Source: Ostreiculturibacter nitratireducens
GTDB lineage: Bacteria; Pseudomonadota; Alphaproteobacteria; Rhodobacterales; Rhodobacteraceae
Reading direction: 5' to 3'
DNA length: 64,000 nucleotides
Assembly (NCBI RefSeq): GCF_032670585.1
Contig: NZ_JAVQHL010000002.1
Location: forward strand, 1,302,001-1,366,000
The translations under genes and the position numbers were made by a program. Position 1 is the first letter of the stretch. Every line of letters starts with the position of its first letter. Positions 59,854 to 64,000 of the stretch are shown here, piece after piece. The notes under the pieces were generated by a model. The model ran no database searches and was not told the DNA's origin. It saw only the letters and a program-made list of their open reading frames with translations.

Positions 59854-60957
59854 TCAGAGAAAGGGCAGGTCGGTGAGCGCACCGGGCTGCATCAAACCGT
59901 CAATGCGGGCCTCGACGCGGTCGCCGATGGCGCAGGACCGGTCGATCAGCGCGAAGCCAATATTCTTCTTCAGCCGGTAAGAGAAGATGCAGTTCGTCAA
60001 GTCCCCCACTTTACGGCCGTTCCTGAAGATCGGGTTCCAGAGGAAGCCGGGCTTCACCGGTTTGCCTGCGTCAAGGATCAGGCCCAGCGAACAGCGCTTG
60101 GGACCCTCGGCCGCGATCCTGCGCAGGGCCTGGATTCCGACCGTGTCGTCGGGCACGTCGAGGTCGACATACTTGCCCATCCGCACCTCGAAGGGGTTCG
60201 TCGTGCTGTTCGTATCCCCGCCGTAGGAAATCAGACCGGATTCCACCCGCTCGCACCAGTTCGGGCTTCCGGGTCCGATGCTCCAAGGCTGGCCTGCTTC
60301 CTTGAAGATGTTCCACAACCGGGTGCCCTTGGATCCATCGCGCAGGTAGATCTCGAAGCCTCCCTGCTTCGACCAGCCCGAACGCTGGACGACCACGGGA
60401 ATGCCGCCGATCTCGGTCTCGCCAAACCAGAAGTATTTCAGCCCGCGCACCCAGTCGCCGCAGACATGGGCGACCACATCCTCGGCCTTGGGGCCCTGAA
60501 TGGCCATTGGGGAAACGTCGGGCTCACTGACCTCGACGTTCAGTCCCCGTTCTGCGGCGATGGACTCGGCCCAGAACCAGATGTTCGAATCCGCGATCGA
60601 CAGCCAGTAGAGGTCATCGGCCAGTTTCAGGCAAATGGGATCGTTAATCAGAACGCCCCGATGGTTGCACAAGGGCACATATTTGCCCTGACCGACCTTC
60701 TGTTTCGACAGGTCGCGCGGGGCAAGGATCTGCGCCAGCCTGCCCGCATCGGGTCCCCTGAGCTGAACCTGGCGCTCGACCGCCACGTCCCACTGGCTGA
60801 CGCCGTTGATCAGCCGCCAATATTCGCCCTCTGGATCGCCAAAGGCCGTGGGCATCAGCATGTGATTGTAGGTGGTGAAGCTGGTTACGCCTTCCTTGAG
60901 GGTCGAGTCGTAGAACGGTGAGGGACGCAGGCGGGCGGATGGTGTAATGCCAAACAA
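59854..60957 (-). CDS. GcvT-family demethylase, DmdA-like
   Basis: 367-aa aminomethyltransferase-fold protein. It resembles SAR11/Roseobacter DMSP demethylase in length and in blocks such as YNHMLMPT, QWDVAVERQVQLRGPDA, PRDLSKQKVGQGKYVPL, SGWSKQGGFEIYL and the ending TDLPFL. DmdA moves a methyl group to tetrahydrofolate. Start is TTG 60957 with GGAG 8 bp upstream; no ATG fits the family's N-terminus. Neighbours (FAD enzymes, thiolase, CoA ligase) suit breakdown of a methylated compound. It may belong to a sister clade acting on another betaine or sulfonium. Confidence 0.82.
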   Translation of the reverse strand: MFGITPSARLRPSPFYDSTLKEGVTSFTTYNHMLMPTAFGDPEGEYWRLINGVSQWDVAVERQVQLRGPDAGRLAQILAPRDLSKQKVGQGKYVPLCNHRGVLINDPICLKLADDLYWLSIADSNIWFWAESIAAERGLNVEVSEPDVSPMAIQGPKAEDVVAHVCGDWVRGLKYFWFGETEIGGIPVVVQRSGWSKQGGFEIYLRDGSKGTRLWNIFKEAGQPWSIGPGSPNWCERVESGLISYGGDTNSTTNPFEVRMGKYVDLDVPDDTVGIQALRRIAAEGPKRCSLGLILDAGKPVKPGFLWNPIFRNGRKVGDLTNCIFSYRLKKNIGFALIDRSCAIGDRVEARIDGLMQPGALTDLPFL

Positions 60958-60972
60958 GGTGAGCTCCGGTTT

Positions 60973-61464
60973 TCAGAACAGGTCGATGGCACGGGCGGCT
61001 TCGAGGGCGGCAGAGACCTCAGCCGGATCTGCAGCCGAAGGCGAAGTCGTGGCCGGAACCGCGGCCCGGGACGCAGGGTCCAAGTCGGGATTGCGGAACG
61101 GGAGCCCGCCCGAGGAGACCGAAGTGAACCGCACCTTGAGTGGTGTGGTCTCCTCTCCCCGAGTGTCGAAGCTGGCCTTGCCGATCCAGGTTTCGCCGTC
61201 ATGAGGCTGCTCCAGACAGATCGGGAGGCTCGCGGTCCGTTCAGCGACGGGTCTGAGGACAAGACACGGATCGAGCTGTAGGGCATCGCCAGTTGCCGTG
61301 AACACCAGATCGAGCAGCACGTCCGGAAAGAGCGCCGTGTCCGGTTGCATCGCCGTCATGCAGTCGACCTGCGTCCAGTCCGGAGTTTCGGAATGGAGCG
61401 GTGTCGCGCCAAGGCTCGACAGGGTTGCGAGGGCAATTCCGGAAGGCGTCAAACGCAGGGTCAT
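60973..61464 (-). CDS. hypothetical protein next to DmdA-like gene
   Basis: 163-aa protein with no recognised domain. The start may be a weak signal sequence (LTPSGIALATLSSLGATPLHS). The centre contains PDVLLDLVFTATGDALQLDPCLVLRPVAE, and the C-terminus is Ala/Ser/Pro-rich. It ends 15 bp before the TTG start of the DmdA-like gene, so co-transcription is likely. A ligand-binding or small accessory role cannot be judged. Confidence 0.65.
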   Translation of the reverse strand: MTLRLTPSGIALATLSSLGATPLHSETPDWTQVDCMTAMQPDTALFPDVLLDLVFTATGDALQLDPCLVLRPVAERTASLPICLEQPHDGETWIGKASFDTRGEETTPLKVRFTSVSSGGLPFRNPDLDPASRAAVPATTSPSAADPAEVSAALEAARAIDLF

Positions 61465-61659
61465 CGGTCTTGTGCTTTCTGGTTAGCTCGCAAAGACCCT
61501 GCCGATGGGCTTCAGCCCGTCAGCAGGGGTAAGTTACGGAAAAACCGTCAAGGAGCGCGACCTGAGACCCGGCCGCGTGGCCAAAGCTTGTCCCCTTGAG
61601 CCTGCGTACCGCAAATGACGGATATTCTGGCTCAGGCCCTGTTCTTGTCATGATGGGGG

Positions 61660-62843
61660 TCATCCGATCTCGAACAGACCGGCGGCACCCATGCCGCCGC
61701 CGACGCACATCGACACCACCGCGTTCGAGACACCCCTGCGACGCCCCTCGGTCAAGGCGTGACCGGCCAGCCGAATGCCCGTCATGCCATAGGGATGTCC
61801 GACCGATATCGCCCCGCCATCGACGTTGACAGCGGCGGGGGCGAGGCCGAGCCTGTCGATGCAGGGCAGCGCCTCGGCGGCAAAGGCCTCGTTAAGCTCC
61901 CACAGCCCTACCGATGCGGAACGTAGCCCCGTCCGCTCCAGAAGGCGCGGGACGGCGTGGATCGGGCCGATGCCCATGTGTTCGGGCGCGCAGCCCGCGA
62001 CCGCCATGGTCCGGAAGAGCCCCATGATCGGCAGCCCCCGCCGCTCGGCCGCGCGCCGCTCCATCATCACCATCGCCGGCGCGCCGTCGAAGAGCTGACT
62101 GGCGTTGCCGGCCGTGACCACCACCCTTCGCGGACGGGTCTCAGCGCGGCAAGCGCTTCTGCGGTCATCTGGGGGCGGTTGCCTTCGTCGCGCGCCAGCG
62201 TGACCACTTCGGATCGCACTTCTCCGGTCGCCTTGTCCTTCACCAGCCGGGTTGCAGTGATTGGCGCGATCTCGGTGTCGAAGCGGCCCTCGGTCTGCGC
62301 GGCGGCGGTCCGCTGCGGCTACTGCAGGGCAAAGGCGTCCTGCGCTTCTCGGCTGACGCCCCAGGCGCGAGCCACCTCCTCGGCGGTGTCCAGCATCGGC
62401 AGATAGGCCAGCGGCTCGCGATCGGTGACCGAGGGGGCCATTTCGCGCGAGGCCCAGTCGAAATAGGGGGTCTGGATGGCCGATATGTTCTCCTGACCGG
62501 CGGCTATCACGACGTCCATACCGCCTTCCAAGATCTGATGCGCGGCGATGGCGATGACCTGCAGCCCTGAGGCGCATTGCCGGTCGACGGTTTGGCCGGC
62601 GACCGTGACCGGCAGGCCCGCGGCCAAGGCGGACAGCCGCCCGAGGTTCATTGCGGCGGTTCCGGCTGTCAGGACGCTGCCCATCACCAGATCCTCGACC
62701 TCGCGAGGATCTATCCCCGCGCGGACGACCGCCGCCGAGATCGCATGGGCGGCAAGGGTGGGCGATTTGACATTGTTCAGGCTGCCCTTGAAGGCCAGGC
62801 CGATGGGCGTGCGGGCGTAGGAAACGACGACAGCTTCGCGCAT
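61660..62843 (-). pseudogene. acetyl-CoA acetyltransferase (thiolase), inactivated
   Basis: Read across two breaks, this is a complete thiolase: start MREAVVVSYARTPIG, acylated Cys90 in VDRQCASGLQ, GGAISVGHPYGMTG and the final CVGGGMGAAGLFEIG. A TAG at 62319-62321 (one base from TCG, Ser) interrupts it after about 174 residues. A one-base loss in a G-run near 62124 then shifts the frame. ATG 62843 overlaps the stop of the CoA ligase gene. The motifs remain undamaged, so the loss looks recent; sequencing errors are possible. Confidence 0.85.
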
Positions 62844-64000
62844 CAGGCGATTTCTCCGGCTTCGAGCATCTGACGAATGCGTTTCTTGTCGATCTTGCCG
62901 ACCGAGGTGCGGGGCAGGGCGGCAACCGGGCAGATGCGGTCGGGTGCTGCCCATTTCGGCAATTCGCCCCGCTCTATCGCTGCCATGATCCGGGCGCGGA
63001 TTGCTGTCTCGACCGCCCCGTCGCCCTCGATCACCGCCACCAGAACCGGTCGTTCGCCCCAGCGGTCATCCGGCACGCCGACGGCGGCAACCTCGGTCAC
63101 GCCCGGCGCGGTGGAGGCGAGGTTCTCCAGCACCAGCGAGGACACCCATTCGCCCCCCGACTTGATCACATCCTTCAGCCGATCCGTGATCCGCAGCGTT
63201 CCGTCGGGCGCCATGTGGCCGACATCGCCGGTATGAAGCCACCCGCCGCGCCACAGATCGGCGCGGGCGGCGTAATTCTTCAGGTATCCCTCCGTCAGCC
63301 AGGGCGCCCGAGCGATCACCTCGCCGGTCGTGCGGCCGTCGTGGGGGACGTCAGTCATGTCGGGGTCGACCACCCGCACCTCGACAAGGGGCGCGGGCTT
63401 GCCCGTGGCGGTCCGGATGGAAAGGTCATCGGAGGATTGGCTGGCCACCATGTCGGCATGGGTGACAAAGGGGCAAGTCTCGGACATGCCGTAGGCGGCA
63501 TGAACGTCGATGCCACGGGAGCGCGCTTGCCGCGCCAGCCCTTCGGGCAAGGCGGAGCCGCCGATCAGGACCTTCCAGCGCGTAAGATCCGTTGTCGCCG
63601 CCTGAGGTGCGCCAAGGACCATGGCAAGAATGGTCGGCACGCAATGCGAAAATGTGACGCCATGTTCCGTGACAAGCGCCAGCAGCCGGGCCGGGTCGTA
63701 CCGGCCGGGATAGACCTGCTTCAGCCCGAGGAAGGTGGCGACATAGGGAAAGCCCCAGCCATGGACGTGAAAGAGCGGCGTGATCGGCATGTAGACATCG
63801 TCGCGCTTCAGCCCGCCGCTGCCGGGAACCGTACCCAGATCCGCCGTGACCGCGAGTGTGTGCAGCACGAGTTGGCGATGCGTGTAGCTGACCCCCTTGG
63901 GATCGCCGGTCGTGCCGGTGGTGTAGAACAGCGTCGCCCGCGTGGTCTCGGGCAGGTCGGGATAGCTGACCGGGCCCCCTGCCTGCGCCAGAAGCACTTC
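62843..64000 (-). CDS. acyl-CoA synthetase, N-terminus beyond window
   Basis: Partial AMP-binding enzyme; the visible part (over 380 residues) runs off the window edge at 64000. ATP/AMP motif YTTGTTGDPKGVSYTHR, AAYGMSETCPF, GWLHTGDVGHMAPDGTLRITDRLKDVIKSGGEW and the catalytic Lys region TSVGKIDKKRIRQML are all present. It forms acyl-CoA from a fatty or short-chain acid (DmdB-like ligases belong here). Its stop overlaps the thiolase start. The upstream part lies outside. Confidence 0.88.
   Translation of the reverse strand, partial: EVLLAQAGGPVSYPDLPETTRATLFYTTGTTGDPKGVSYTHRQLVLHTLAVTADLGTVPGSGGLKRDDVYMPITPLFHVHGWGFPYVATFLGLKQVYPGRYDPARLLALVTEHGVTFSHCVPTILAMVLGAPQAATTDLTRWKVLIGGSALPEGLARQARSRGIDVHAAYGMSETCPFVTHADMVASQSSDDLSIRTATGKPAPLVEVRVVDPDMTDVPHDGRTTGEVIARAPWLTEGYLKNYAARADLWRGGWLHTGDVGHMAPDGTLRITDRLKDVIKSGGEWVSSLVLENLASTAPGVTEVAAVGVPDDRWGERPVLVAVIEGDGAVETAIRARIMAAIERGELPKWAAPDRICPVAALPRTSVGKIDKKRIRQMLEAGEIA

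Noticed and set aside
59854..60957. Firm naming of the GcvT-like gene as dmdA
   Set aside because: Block similarity is good, but GcvT paralogs with other methyl donors look alike and the neighbours are not the usual set.

Overview
The window looks like a chromosome segment of a high-GC alphaproteobacterium, most likely Rhodobacterales (Paracoccus/Rhodobacter/Roseobacter type). This rests on gene content recognised by eye: a serine recombinase with DUF2924 and DUF3489 partners, three DUF1127 micro-proteins, a phage/GTA-style M15 lysis relic, a DmdA/GcvT-family demethylase, and strong GC bias in third codon positions. No search was run, so family names are recognition calls. No tRNA, rRNA or CRISPR array was seen.

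1-16.7 kb is an accessory, mobile-element region. It opens with a defence-like trio: a DUF262/DUF1524 (GmrSD/SspE-type) nuclease at 500-2176, converging on a PD-(D/E)XK nuclease-like gene that overlaps a Zn-ribbon adenine-type DNA methylase (3213-2179 and 5392-3197). These genes look lower in GC than their surroundings. Next is a four-gene overlapping operon (small protein, DUF2924, serine recombinase, HTH protein). A divergent set follows: a conserved unknown, ParDE, and a large toprim primase/SF2-helicase fusion with two small downstream genes. A YjhX/YjhQ-type toxin-antitoxin pair and a DUF3489 gene finish the region. Short palindromes of the form GGGTNACCC recur in its non-coding parts, and a 60-bp palindrome with an AT-rich core lies in frame inside the primase gene.

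16.8-26.6 kb holds regulators (WYL, LysR) beside an epoxide-hydrolase-like gene, WrbA, a DsbA/FrnE-like protein, DUF1127, an EamA transporter and DUF4386. A cell-envelope operon follows: DUF6544, a beta-lactamase-fold hydrolase with membrane tail, and an M23 peptidase. On the opposite strand, 36.9-26.7 kb is a compact ten-gene operon of a CPBP protease, serine hydrolases, alpha/beta hydrolases, a flavodoxin, an MDR reductase and an amidohydrolase.

36.9-38.0 kb is a decayed phage lysis cassette (M15 endolysin with an internal stop, frameshifted Rz-like, Rz1-like lipoprotein). 38.2-39.9 kb is a TetR-hydrolase pair sharing an operator-like motif. 40.0-47.7 kb is a run of minus-strand genes headed by a GlxA-type regulator. 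47.9-50.2 kb carries two successive genes that each end in a GNAT domain (cupin-GNAT, Nudix-GNAT) plus DUF1349. 50.2-56.3 kb contains an acyltransferase, a MocR regulator divergent from a PNPOx-like flavoprotein, DUF1127, a serine hydrolase with an extra N-terminal domain, and an SH3 protein.

57.2-64 kb is a minus-strand catabolic cluster: an acyl-CoA ligase cut by the window end, a thiolase inactivated by one stop and one frameshift, an unknown, a DmdA/GcvT-like demethylase started by TTG, and two paralogous FAD oxidoreductases. The content suggests demethylation and CoA-dependent breakdown of a methylated substrate, now partly broken.
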